From: CAYUYV01 sp964449455
GTDB lineage: Bacteria > Pseudomonadota > Alphaproteobacteria > JAJFIK01
DNA: 19,893 nucleotides
Assembly: GCA_964449455.1 (NCBI GenBank)
Contig: CAYUYV010000083.1
Location: 1 to 19,893, forward strand
Direction of reading: 5' to 3'
The notes beneath the pieces are model-generated. The model was not told the DNA's origin. It worked only from the letters and a program-made list of their open reading frames with translations, and made no database searches. Positions 6,099 through 13,002 of this stretch are shown here, one piece after another (within the stretch, counting starts at the first letter, position 1; the number at the start of each line of letters is the position of its first letter). Both the position numbers and the translations under genes were made by a program.

Positions 6099-7259
6099 TT
6101 GGACGACAGCGCTGTGAAGAGTGGGGCTCGGACAATGGCGACACGGACGAAAACTTCGTCGGCGAAATCCACGGCAGATCTGCGCGACCGGATCATCGAA
6201 GGGGACTGCATCAGCGTGATGGAGAGCCTGCCGGCCGAAAGCGTCGATGTGGTCTTCGCCGATCCGCCCTACAATCTCCAGCTTGAGGGCGACCTGCATC
6301 GGCCGAACAATTCCCGCGTCGACGGCGTTGCCGAAGCCTGGGACCAGTTTTCAAGCTTTGCCGACTATGACGCCTTCACCCGGGCCTGGCTTGCGGCGGC
6401 GCGGCGGGCCCTCAAACCAACGGGCACGCTCTGGGTCATCGGCAGTTACCACAATATCTTCCGCGTCGGCGCCGCCCTTCAGGATCTCCAGTTCTGGATT
6501 CTGAATGATATCATCTGGCGCAAGACCAATCCCATGCCGAATTTCCGGGGTCGGCGCTTTACAAATGCCCATGAGACCCTCATCTGGGCGGCGCGGGATC
6601 CAGGCGCCTCGCGCTACACTTTCAATTATGATGCGTTGAAGGTGGCCAATGATGACCTGCAAATGCGCTCCGACTGGGTCTTTCCGCTGTGCACCGGGGA
6701 AGAACGCCTGAAGGACGAGACGGGGTCGAAAATCCATCCCACCCAGAAGCCTGAAGCGCTGCTCCACCGGATCCTGCTCGCCTCGACGGCCAAGGGTGAC
6801 ACTGTGCTCGATCCCTTTTTCGGAACCGGCACGACCGGGGCCGTGGCAAAAAGGCTGGGCCGCCATTTCATCGGCATTGAGCGGGAGCGGGACTATATCG
6901 ACGCGGCGAAGGCCCGCATCGCAAAAATCCGTAAGCTGAGCGATGACGCGATGGAAATCACCAAAGGCAAGCGCCAGGAACCGCGCATTCCCTTCGGCCT
7001 AGTCGTCGAGCACGGTCTCATCCGCCCCGGCGCCAAGGTGGTCGACCCGGCACGGCGCCATGCGGCCCGGGTGCGAGCGGATGGCTCCCTTGTTTGCGGT
7101 GATGCAACGGGCTCGATCCACAAGATTGCGGCCCATGTCCAGGGTCTTGAGGCCTGCAATGGCTGGACCTATTGGCACCTGCCCCGCAAAGACAGTCTCG
7201 TGCCCATCGATTTGCTGCGCAAGCAGTTGCGCGCCAGTCTCTATCCCACGGCATCGTAA
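6099..7259 (+). CDS. ccrM: CcrM-type adenine-N6 DNA methyltransferase (GANTC)
   Basis: This beta-class N6-adenine methyltransferase closely follows Caulobacter CcrM along its whole length. The catalytic motif DPPY is at 55-58 and the AdoMet motif FGTGTTG at 241-247, in the beta-class order. GSYHNIFRVG, NDIIWRK, NPMPNF, CTGEERLK and HPTQKPEALL are conserved CcrM segments. The C-terminal part (about 290-386, ending ACNGWTYWH and IDLLRKQLRASL) matches the extra domain needed for GANTC recognition. Length is 386 aa from TTG 6099, which has GGAGG 5 nt upstream; the ATG at 6135 gives 374 aa, nearer the usual size but with only GTGGGG before it. A 7-codon frame (6094-6117) overlaps the TTG start. 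It methylates hemimethylated DNA after replication and sets cell-cycle transcription. Confidence 0.95.
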   Translation: MDDSAVKSGARTMATRTKTSSAKSTADLRDRIIEGDCISVMESLPAESVDVVFADPPYNLQLEGDLHRPNNSRVDGVAEAWDQFSSFADYDAFTRAWLAAARRALKPTGTLWVIGSYHNIFRVGAALQDLQFWILNDIIWRKTNPMPNFRGRRFTNAHETLIWAARDPGASRYTFNYDALKVANDDLQMRSDWVFPLCTGEERLKDETGSKIHPTQKPEALLHRILLASTAKGDTVLDPFFGTGTTGAVAKRLGRHFIGIERERDYIDAAKARIAKIRKLSDDAMEITKGKRQEPRIPFGLVVEHGLIRPGAKVVDPARRHAARVRADGSLVCGDATGSIHKIAAHVQGLEACNGWTYWHLPRKDSLVPIDLLRKQLRASLYPTAS

Positions 7260-7267
7260 GACGAGCA

Positions 7268-7304
7268 CAAGGGGGCAGGCCTCAGCCCCCATCTCGCCCC
7301 CTTG
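7268..7304 (+). terminator. Candidate terminator or switchable hairpin after ccrM
   Basis: CAAGGGGGC (7268-7276) can pair with GCCCCCTTG (7296-7304) over nine bases, or its GGGGGC part with GCCCCC at 7285-7290. No clear T run follows, so intrinsic termination is doubtful. A second small hairpin GGGGC/GCCCC lies at 7326-7342. Confidence 0.35.
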
Positions 7305-7393
7305 GACGCAGGGGCGCAGCTCGCCGGGGCCCTTTTTGCCCCGTCATTCAGCGTGCGGGTGATACGAGTCTGCTGTCAGCATGAGATTGCTTA

Positions 7394-7423
7394 CAGTGAT
7401 GTCTCGGGCAGTGATGTCTCGGG
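7394..7423. repeat. Perfect tandem duplication of 15 bp
   Basis: CAGTGATGTCTCGGG is present twice without a gap (7394-7408 and 7409-7423), directly upstream of the ribosome binding site of the VOC gene. Confidence 0.95.
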
Positions 7424-7434
7424 GGGAGGGAACC

Positions 7435-7926
7435 ATGCTTCGTGTTATCCGCCCAATTGCCACATGTGCTCTCGTCCTCTGCACCGGCGCGGCCTGCTCT
7501 GGCGAGATGGCGCAGCGTCCCCACATCGCAGGACAGGAAAGGGACATGCCGTTGGCGGTAAACCCGGTCCATTATTTTGAAATCCCCGTGACCGATATGG
7601 ATCGCGCCATTCGGTTTTATGAAACCGTGTTCGGTTTCGCCTTCCGGCGCCAACGCATTGATGGCTATGACATGGCCCTTTTTCCCCGTGCGGACGGCAT
7701 GGCCGGCGCCAGTGGCGCCCTTGCCAAAGGGGATGTCTACCGGCCGTCCCACAACGGGGCCATTCTCTATTTCGATGTGGCCGATATTGACGACGTGCTC
7801 CAGCAGGCCGAGGCCGCAGGGGCAAAAATTCTGTATGCAAAGAAAGATATCGGGGACGCAGGCTATGTCGCCGAGATCGAAGACAGCGAAGGCAATCGCA
7901 TCGCTCTGCATTCCCTCAAGAAGTGA
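7435..7926 (+). CDS. VOC-fold (glyoxalase/bleomycin-resistance-like) protein, possibly exported
   Basis: The core from residue 38 (MPLAVNPVHYFEIPVTDMDRAIRFYETVFGF) to EIEDSEGNRIALHSLKK is a complete single VOC domain of about 126 aa. H44 and the late acidic residue of YVAEIEDSEGNRIAL are plausible metal or ligand positions. The ATG at 7435 follows GGGGGGAGGG and adds 37 residues. These look like a secretion signal: R3/R6, a hydrophobic run, then GAACSGEM, a weak lipobox because -3 is Gly. Alternatively translation starts at ATG 7546, preceded by AGGAAAGGG, giving the usual cytosolic protein. VOC proteins of this type often have unknown substrates. It stands alone between ccrM and the convergent mutY. 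Confidence 0.8.
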   Translation: MLRVIRPIATCALVLCTGAACSGEMAQRPHIAGQERDMPLAVNPVHYFEIPVTDMDRAIRFYETVFGFAFRRQRIDGYDMALFPRADGMAGASGALAKGDVYRPSHNGAILYFDVADIDDVLQQAEAAGAKILYAKKDIGDAGYVAEIEDSEGNRIALHSLKK

Positions 7927-8024
7927 CCGCCCGCCCCGTCTGCAATGGGGCAAGGGTGGCCGGGTCCGGCCCCGCGGTAGATGGCGGGCGGGTGGAAGAA
8001 CCGCGGTGCCGGCACCGGACCTGG
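7927..8024. terminator. GC-rich hairpin cluster between the VOC gene and convergent mutY
   Basis: CCGCCCGCC (7927-7935), starting on the base after the VOC stop codon, pairs perfectly with GGCGGGCGG (7983-7991). Inside it lies GGCCGG-gt-CCGGCC (7958-7971), and beyond it the 12-bp palindrome GGTGCCGGCACC (8005-8016). There is no T run, so it may act as a bidirectional, Rho-assisted or stability element. Its CGGCACCGGACCTGG (8010-8024) recurs nearly unchanged at 3801-3815. Confidence 0.4.
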
Positions 8025-8133
8025 GACCCGAACGGCTATCCGTGCCCCGCAACGACATTCCCACTTCACCGCCTGCAAAGCAAGCTCTAAATCGCAAATT
8101 CTGCTACTTGCCGCGCAGGCCTGAGGGACCAGA

Positions 8134-9252
8134 TCATTTGGTGAGGCCGGAGGCCTGCCGCCCCTGCGCTGAAAACAAGGGCCCCTCACCCTCCAAAACA
8201 TGGCTCGCCACCTTGCGCATCACGGTCGGCAGGCCGGCCCCGGCAAGATCGGCGGGTGCGATCCACCGGCCCTCAAGGCGGCGCGCCTCGCCTGCGCCCA
8301 CCCGCCCGGTCCAGACCGTCAGCTCCAGATGGAAATGGGTGAAGGTGTGGCGCACCAGGCCCGGCACTGCCTCCCAGGTGGCTGGCGCAGGCCCGTCCCG
8401 GTGCGGATCAGGCGCCGGATCACGGGCGGTCCAGAACCCGGATGCCGGGAAGACGGTCATGCCGGCAAGCAGGCCCTTGCCCGCACGCTCGCACACCAGC
8501 ACCGCACCATCGGGACGGCTCAACCAGAAGGCCGCCCCCTGACGAACCGGCTTTTCCGCCTTGGGCCGTTTGGCGGGCAGGCGCCCCGTGCTGCCAGCCG
8601 CCCGCGCCTGGCAGGCGCCCGCAAGAGGGCAGGCCGTGCAGTCCGGACTGCGGGGCGTACAGATGGTTGCCCCAAGATCCATCACCGCCTGGGCATAATC
8701 ACCGGGCCGTTTGAAGGGCGTCATGGTCTCAGCAAGTGCCCGCAATTCGGGCTTGGCATCGGGGAGAGGCGATTCCACGGCGTGGTAGCGGGCCATGACC
8801 CGTTCCACATTGCCGTCCACGACGACGGCCCGCCGACCGAAAGCAATGGCGGCAATGGCCGCTCCCGTATAGGCGCCGATCCCGGGCAAATCCCGTAACC
8901 CCTCTTCCGTATCGGGAAATTCACCTCCAAGATCAAATGCCACCCGCTGGGCGCAGGCATGCAGATTGCGCGCCCGGGCATAATAGCCAAGCCCCGCCCA
9001 GGCGCTGAGGACCTCCTCGCGCGGCGCACGCGCCAAGGCGTCCACCGTGGGCCAGCGCGCGGTGAACGCTTCGAAATAGGGAATGACAGCGGCCACGGTG
9101 GTCTGCTGCAGCATGATCTCGGACAGCCAAACCCGGTAGGGATCGGCCTTTTGCGGCGCGGTCCCGGGAGCGGAATGGGGCGGCACACGCCACGGCAGGT
9201 CGCGGGCATGGGCGTCGTACCATCGCAGAAGCTGTGTTGCAGGGGCGGTCAT
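8134..9252 (-). CDS. mutY: A/G-specific adenine DNA glycosylase
   Basis: This 372-aa enzyme removes adenine mispaired with 8-oxoguanine. An HhH-GPD domain covers about residues 1-195. SEIMLQQTTV holds catalytic E45, LPGIGAYTGAAIAAIAFG is the helix-hairpin-helix, and VVVDGNVERV holds catalytic D146. A 4Fe-4S cluster is bound by C198, C205, C208 and C214 (C-X6-C-X2-C-X5-C, exactly the MutY/EndoIII pattern). A Nudix-like domain follows from about 235 (AAFWLSRPDGAVLVCERAGKGLLAGM ... HTFTHFHLEL), which reads 8-oxoG. The ATG at 9252 is preferred over an upstream TTG (9300) because the family starts at LLRWYDAHARDLPWR and the extra residues are not conserved. It is divergent from the DUF721 gene. 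Confidence 0.96.
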   Translation of the reverse strand: MTAPATQLLRWYDAHARDLPWRVPPHSAPGTAPQKADPYRVWLSEIMLQQTTVAAVIPYFEAFTARWPTVDALARAPREEVLSAWAGLGYYARARNLHACAQRVAFDLGGEFPDTEEGLRDLPGIGAYTGAAIAAIAFGRRAVVVDGNVERVMARYHAVESPLPDAKPELRALAETMTPFKRPGDYAQAVMDLGATICTPRSPDCTACPLAGACQARAAGSTGRLPAKRPKAEKPVRQGAAFWLSRPDGAVLVCERAGKGLLAGMTVFPASGFWTARDPAPDPHRDGPAPATWEAVPGLVRHTFTHFHLELTVWTGRVGAGEARRLEGRWIAPADLAGAGLPTVMRKVASHVLEGEGPLFSAQGRQASGLTK

Positions 9253-9295
9253 GGGCGGTCCACGGCGATTGCAGGGCAGAAATGTGGGTTTGGCG

Positions 9296-9311
9296 GGCAA
9301 GATGTCTTGCC
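9296..9311. promoter_or_regulatory. Inverted repeat in the mutY/DUF721 divergent promoter region
   Basis: GGCAAG-atgt-CTTGCC is a perfect 6-bp inverted repeat within the 117-nt spacer shared by the two divergent genes. It could be a binding site acting on both. Confidence 0.25.
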
Positions 9312-9369
9312 ATGGGCCTTCGATGAGGGCACCTATGGGCGCCCACCGTCCAGCGCGATTGGTAGAATC

Positions 9370-10065
9370 ATGAGTGATTCAGACGACGAGAGGCAAAGTG
9401 CCCTTGACGATTTTCCGTCAGCGGCGACGGGCGAGCGGATGAACCGGCCGCAAGACACGCTGCCTGACAACCAGGACGCAGGCGCATTATCAGGCATTTC
9501 ATCGCTTAAGCGCGCCCGCCTTCTCGACACGACCGTCATGCGCCGCGCGCTCAACAGCACCCACACCCGCGCGCCTAAGACGAGGGGACCCATTCGCTCG
9601 GCGCGCCGCATCGCCGGCGCTGTTCAAAAGGTGGCGGGCCCAGCCTATCGCAGCCACAGCCGGCCGGGTCATGATCTCGGCGCGGCCTGGGCGCAAATCG
9701 TGGGCGAAACACTCGCCCATATGACCCGTCCGGACCATTACCAACCGGGCAAGGGCGCGGCCAATAACGGCGTCCTCACCATCCGGGTCGCCGGCGCATT
9801 TGGCCTTGATATTCAGCACCTGCAGCCGCAGATCATCGATCGGGTCAATGCCCATTTCGGCTATCGGGCCATCGACCGTATCAAGATCATTCAAGGCCCC
9901 CTGCCGGAAGCCACCCGGCCCTTGACCCCAAGCCGGCAAAAGGCCATCAGCCCGGCCGATCAGAGCACCATCACCGATCACACCAAAGCCGTGACGGATG
10001 ACCGGCTGCGAAACGCGTTGGAAACCCTCGGCAAAGGCATTTTCGCGCGCACACCGGACGCGTGA
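9370..10065 (+). CDS. DUF721 / DciA-like protein
   Basis: This 231-aa protein has a DUF721 domain at about 73-175: GPIRSARRIAGAVQKVAGPA, then DLGAAWAQIVGETLAHMTRPDHY, GVLTIRVAGAFGLDIQHLQPQIIDRVNAHFGYRAIDRIKIIQ. This is the pattern W..IVG..lA..T.P followed by GvL.i.v....a..lqh....i..r.N..fG. DUF721 proteins of the DciA group help load the replicative helicase DnaB in bacteria without DnaC/DnaI. The alphaproteobacterial subgroup is less studied, so that role is inferred. The first 70 residues are polar and variable. The start is uncertain: ATG 9370 has a weak ribosome site and ATG 9439 (residue 24) follows GGGCGAGCGG. It usually neighbours mutY and a dsbA-like gene, as here except for the intervening esterase. 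Confidence 0.82.
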   Translation: MSDSDDERQSALDDFPSAATGERMNRPQDTLPDNQDAGALSGISSLKRARLLDTTVMRRALNSTHTRAPKTRGPIRSARRIAGAVQKVAGPAYRSHSRPGHDLGAAWAQIVGETLAHMTRPDHYQPGKGAANNGVLTIRVAGAFGLDIQHLQPQIIDRVNAHFGYRAIDRIKIIQGPLPEATRPLTPSRQKAISPADQSTITDHTKAVTDDRLRNALETLGKGIFARTPDA

Positions 10066-10108
10066 GGCGCCGGGCGCCGTCCATCATCCGCACACAACGC
10101 GCCATCCC

Positions 10109-11827
10109 TTATCGCGCAGGTGCAGAGCCGGCAACCGCCGTCTCGACCGGCGCGATCTGCACGGGCGCCACATCATAGATGTAAGGATGGGCCAGCCGGA
10201 CGCCCCCTTGGGGAGGCAGGACCGGTTCAGCCAGGCCATCGCGCAAGGTCGTGCCCCCGAACTGTCGCACGGAGCGCACGCCAGCAAGGGACGGCGCCGC
10301 AAGGCTTTCCTCCGTACGCCCCAAATAGAGCAGATAGCGCCCGTTCACCGGCGAATCGAAAGTCAGGTCGACTTCCGCAGGCCCAACAATCCGTGCGGCA
10401 ATGATCTTCGGCACACCGCGACCGGCCCGCCCCTTCTCATTGTACAAAGTGAATCCCAGATTGGACGGCGGCCGAATGCCATTGGCCGGAGGATAAAGGC
10501 CTGGATCCTCCACAAGTTCCGTACTCACCCCATCAAAGGAGACGCGCAAAACGCTCAAGGACCGCTGGGTGACCGAGCGGATCGTAATTGGCGCATCAGG
10601 GCGCCCCTGCAGGGCCGAGAAGAGACGGGCCCCCAGATGCTGCCCCATCATGTAATAGCCTTCCGGCGACAGATGGGTGTGGTCTCCGTCGGGCTCGGCC
10701 GGATAGCGGGCCTGATAGACGAATTCGGCGGCCCCGAAATGGGCATCGGGATCCTCGCGCACGACCTCAAGAACATGGGCGGGCACGATGCGGCGGAAAT
10801 AGCCCTGGATCTGCGAGATCACAGCGGTCACCTGGGCGCCCGGTCCAAGCGCGTCCCGCGCGGCACCGCGCACCCGATCGAGCAGGAGGCGCAAGGCATC
10901 CTTATAGACAAAGGGCGCCTTCATCAGGGGACCGCGCCCGTCATCGCCCTGCCCCTGGATCCAGATGAAGCCGACCCGGTTTTGAACAGTGAACCCCTGG
11001 GCCCGGGCATGGGCAACGGCCATGGTCAGCTGGCGGACCATATTATCGAAAAAGACGAGCGGACTGCTGGTCTCTCTCAACTGCACGGCCCGGCCGCCAT
11101 CATTGACATAATGGGCGTGACGCTCGTCACTCATGGCCACGGCAAAATGTCCGCCTGCGGGGGTCGCCTGAAGGCCGGCGGCCTCGTCTGGGAAAATGTC
11201 CTGGGGCCGGGTCATCAGCTCCAGGATGGACCGCCCGCCATGGCCTGCGTGAAAATGCAGGATGGCCGGTGGATCGAGGCCCGCCTGGCGATGCTTGGCA
11301 AGCAGATGGGCGACCATGGAAGAACCATGGGTTTCCCGCACCGCCTCATGGAGCGCCTGGAACCCCCGGAAAAGTTCCGGTTCGAGGGCAGTGCTCTCAA
11401 AGCCGAGCCCCATCAACCGGTCGTCTCCGAAATCAAGCCCGAAAGCCTTTGCCGGATCGACAGGCTCTTCCGTCAGAACGCGGACATCCGTCTTTCGCGT
11501 GATACCAACGGACAGGGATTGCCCCAGGCTCATGACGATGAACAGGGGCTTTTCAGGCACCGATGGAGCAGGCGTGGGGTCGGGCTGGCCCGGCGGCGGC
11601 GTCCGGACCGGGTCCGGTTGGACGACAGCCTGAACCGGTTGTGCAGGAGGCGGCGCGGGCGCGGCGCGCGCGCTGAGGCGCAAGCCGCGTAAATAACTCA
11701 GCGTTGCCTCGCCGGGCAGGATGAGCCGCTCTGGACCCTGCGCGCGCAGCGCCCCCAGGGGGCCAAGACCCACGACAAAACTCACTGCGAAGAGGGCTGC
11801 GAAAATCGCGCGGCACCGTCGGACCAT
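10109..11827 (-). CDS. Exported SGNH-type hydrolase (sialate O-acetylesterase/CE6-like)
   Basis: This 572-aa protein starts with a signal peptide (MVRRCRAIFAALFAVSFVV..., likely cleaved after ALRA) and a Pro-rich linker (about 55-92). A hydrolase domain follows. FIVMSLGQSLSVG carries the predicted nucleophile S104 in a GQS block, IWIQGQGDD (288-296) matches the block III WxQGxxD region, and DGDHTHLSPEGYY supplies D382 and H385 as DxxH. The last 170 residues look like a beta-sandwich accessory domain. It would act in the periplasm or outside the cell, removing acyl groups from a glycan; the substrate is unknown. The ATG at 11827 follows AGGTGA with a 6-nt gap; 54 further upstream codons lack signal or family character. 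It sits in reverse orientation between the DUF721 and dsbA-like genes. Confidence 0.75.
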   Translation of the reverse strand: MVRRCRAIFAALFAVSFVVGLGPLGALRAQGPERLILPGEATLSYLRGLRLSARAAPAPPPAQPVQAVVQPDPVRTPPPGQPDPTPAPSVPEKPLFIVMSLGQSLSVGITRKTDVRVLTEEPVDPAKAFGLDFGDDRLMGLGFESTALEPELFRGFQALHEAVRETHGSSMVAHLLAKHRQAGLDPPAILHFHAGHGGRSILELMTRPQDIFPDEAAGLQATPAGGHFAVAMSDERHAHYVNDGGRAVQLRETSSPLVFFDNMVRQLTMAVAHARAQGFTVQNRVGFIWIQGQGDDGRGPLMKAPFVYKDALRLLLDRVRGAARDALGPGAQVTAVISQIQGYFRRIVPAHVLEVVREDPDAHFGAAEFVYQARYPAEPDGDHTHLSPEGYYMMGQHLGARLFSALQGRPDAPITIRSVTQRSLSVLRVSFDGVSTELVEDPGLYPPANGIRPPSNLGFTLYNEKGRAGRGVPKIIAARIVGPAEVDLTFDSPVNGRYLLYLGRTEESLAAPSLAGVRSVRQFGGTTLRDGLAEPVLPPQGGVRLAHPYIYDVAPVQIAPVETAVAGSAPAR

Positions 11828-12070
11828 GGCCGTCACCTGTCTCGGAATCGCCTGTACCGGAATCAAACGGGGAGCAAAGCACAGCTTAGGCTTGCCAAGA
11901 CACCGGGGAAATCCTGTGGCGGTGCGAAACCGCGATTGGGCCTTACGGGTTGTCCTGAGGGGCTCGTGCTCTCCTTCAGCATCAGTCATGATCCGACCGC
12001 AATTTCATCGAATGGACGGCATTGTTCGCCGTTATCGACGTCACAGGTCACATCCACGGGAGAAGCATAA
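11828..12070. promoter_or_regulatory. Divergent spacer between the esterase and dsbA-like genes
   Basis: These 243 nt separate two divergent starts and must hold both promoters. I could not place convincing -35/-10 pairs and see no strong repeat. Confidence 0.4.
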
Positions 12071-12823
12071 ATGGCCAAGATGGGTCTCAGAACAGGTCTT
12101 TTCGCATTCGGCACACTGGCCTTAGCCGGGGCCATCGGGCTTACCGTCTCGCTGGTCGCACCGCGCGCCGATGCGGAAGATGAAGCGCCGAAGGTCACGA
12201 AGGAAGACGTCCTGAAAAACGCGGAATTCGGCCGGCCCGGCGACGTCGTTCTGGGGGAAGCGGACGCCCCCATTGAGGTGATCGAGTATGCCTCAACGAC
12301 CTGCGGGCATTGCGCGGCCTTCAAGACCCGCACCTTTCCCCAGTTTAAATCCGCTTACATCGACACAGGCGTCGTCAAATACACCCTGCGGGAATTCCCG
12401 ACCGCCCCCGTGGTGCTGTCCGCCTCCGCCTTCATGCTGGCCCGCTGTGTGGATGAGAGCCGCTATTACGGGCTGATCGATGTCCTCTTTAAGACCCAGC
12501 GGACCTGGGCCTATGTGCGCAGCGCCGAGGAGGGTCGCGACAAGCTGAAGGCCATCGCGCGCCAGGCCGGCGTCAGTGAAACCCAATTCGAGGCCTGCCT
12601 CTCCGACGATGCCGAATATCAGCGCATCCGCGCCGTTCAGACCCAGGGTACGGATGTGTTCGGCGTGCGCGCCACCCCGAGCCTCATCATCAATGGCGAA
12701 CTTGTGCAGGGCTTCCAGAGCTTCGAGCAGCTCTCCACCGCCCTCGACAAATATGTGCCCGAAGACGCCCGTGAGCAGGTCGAGGCCGCGAAGGCTGCCT
12801 TGAAGGCGGAGGAGACGGACTAA
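12071..12823 (+). CDS. Periplasmic DsbA-family thiol:disulfide oxidoreductase
   Basis: This 250-aa protein has an N-terminal signal (hydrophobic 9-29, probable cleavage after RADA) and a DsbA/Thioredoxin_4-type domain. The active site is C78-G-H-C81 in STTCGHCAAF, and the cis-proline loop is ATPSLIING with P203. GEADAPIEVIEYAS is the typical first strand. C126 and C176 may form a second disulfide. The Ala/Glu-rich tail (about 232-250) is predicted helical. It probably exchanges disulfides in secreted proteins, as DsbA or as a DsbC/BdbD-like relative. The ATG follows GGGAGAA with 6 nt spacing. In many Alphaproteobacteria a gene of this kind directly precedes smc, as here, although three hairpins separate the two. 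Confidence 0.9.
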   Translation: MAKMGLRTGLFAFGTLALAGAIGLTVSLVAPRADAEDEAPKVTKEDVLKNAEFGRPGDVVLGEADAPIEVIEYASTTCGHCAAFKTRTFPQFKSAYIDTGVVKYTLREFPTAPVVLSASAFMLARCVDESRYYGLIDVLFKTQRTWAYVRSAEEGRDKLKAIARQAGVSETQFEACLSDDAEYQRIRAVQTQGTDVFGVRATPSLIINGELVQGFQSFEQLSTALDKYVPEDAREQVEAAKAALKAEETD

Positions 12824-12850
12824 CCCGTCCCTCGACGCGGTCTTGTTTCG

Positions 12851-12925
12851 GGGCGGCGAATCGCCCAACCCTTCAATGGGTTTTGTGGCATGGGGCGTCC
12901 GGATTATCAGGGCGCCCTGTTTTTT
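12851..12925 (+). terminator. Terminator region between the dsbA-like gene and smc
   Basis: Three hairpins follow the stop codon: GGGCG/CGCCC (12851-12866), AACCC-ttcaat-GGGTT with trailing T (12867-12884), and the 12-bp palindrome CAGGGCGCCCTG (12908-12919) followed by six T (12920-12925). The last is the best intrinsic terminator, with a tight GCGC loop or, alternatively, GGGCG (12893-12897) pairing to its 3' half. smc therefore probably has its own promoter. Confidence 0.6.
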
Positions 12926-12955
12926 GCCCCCTCCCCCTTTACCGCAAAGGCTGTC

Positions 12956-12979
12956 GTCGGGCCCGGTGCCGGACCCGAC
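12956..12979. repeat. 24-bp near-palindrome upstream of smc
   Basis: GTCGGG-c-CCGG-tg-CCGG-a-CCCGAC is symmetric except for one mismatched position and lies 24 nt before the smc GTG. Its CCGGCACCGGGCC (minus strand) core resembles sequences at 3801-3815 and 8010-8024, so it may be a REP-like element. Confidence 0.5.
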
Positions 12980-13002
12980 GGGGCCATGACAAAGGGCACC
13001 CC

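Noticed and set aside
8959..9369. 137-codon upstream extension of the DUF721 frame
   Set aside because: It runs antisense to the coding region of mutY and shows no conservation pattern of DUF721 proteins.
9998..11692. Very long plus-strand frame (564 codons) opposite the esterase gene
   Set aside because: It is the antisense shadow of the SGNH hydrolase, which has a signal peptide, catalytic blocks and a good ribosome site; the plus frame has none of these.
11828..11989. 54-codon upstream extension of the esterase
   Set aside because: It would bury the signal peptide inside the protein and lacks a ribosome site, whereas ATG 11827 follows AGGTGA.
12883..13002. 40-codon upstream extension of smc
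   Set aside because: It covers the terminator palindrome with six T and the near-palindrome at 12956; GTG 13003 has a proper ribosome site and the conserved SMC N-terminus.
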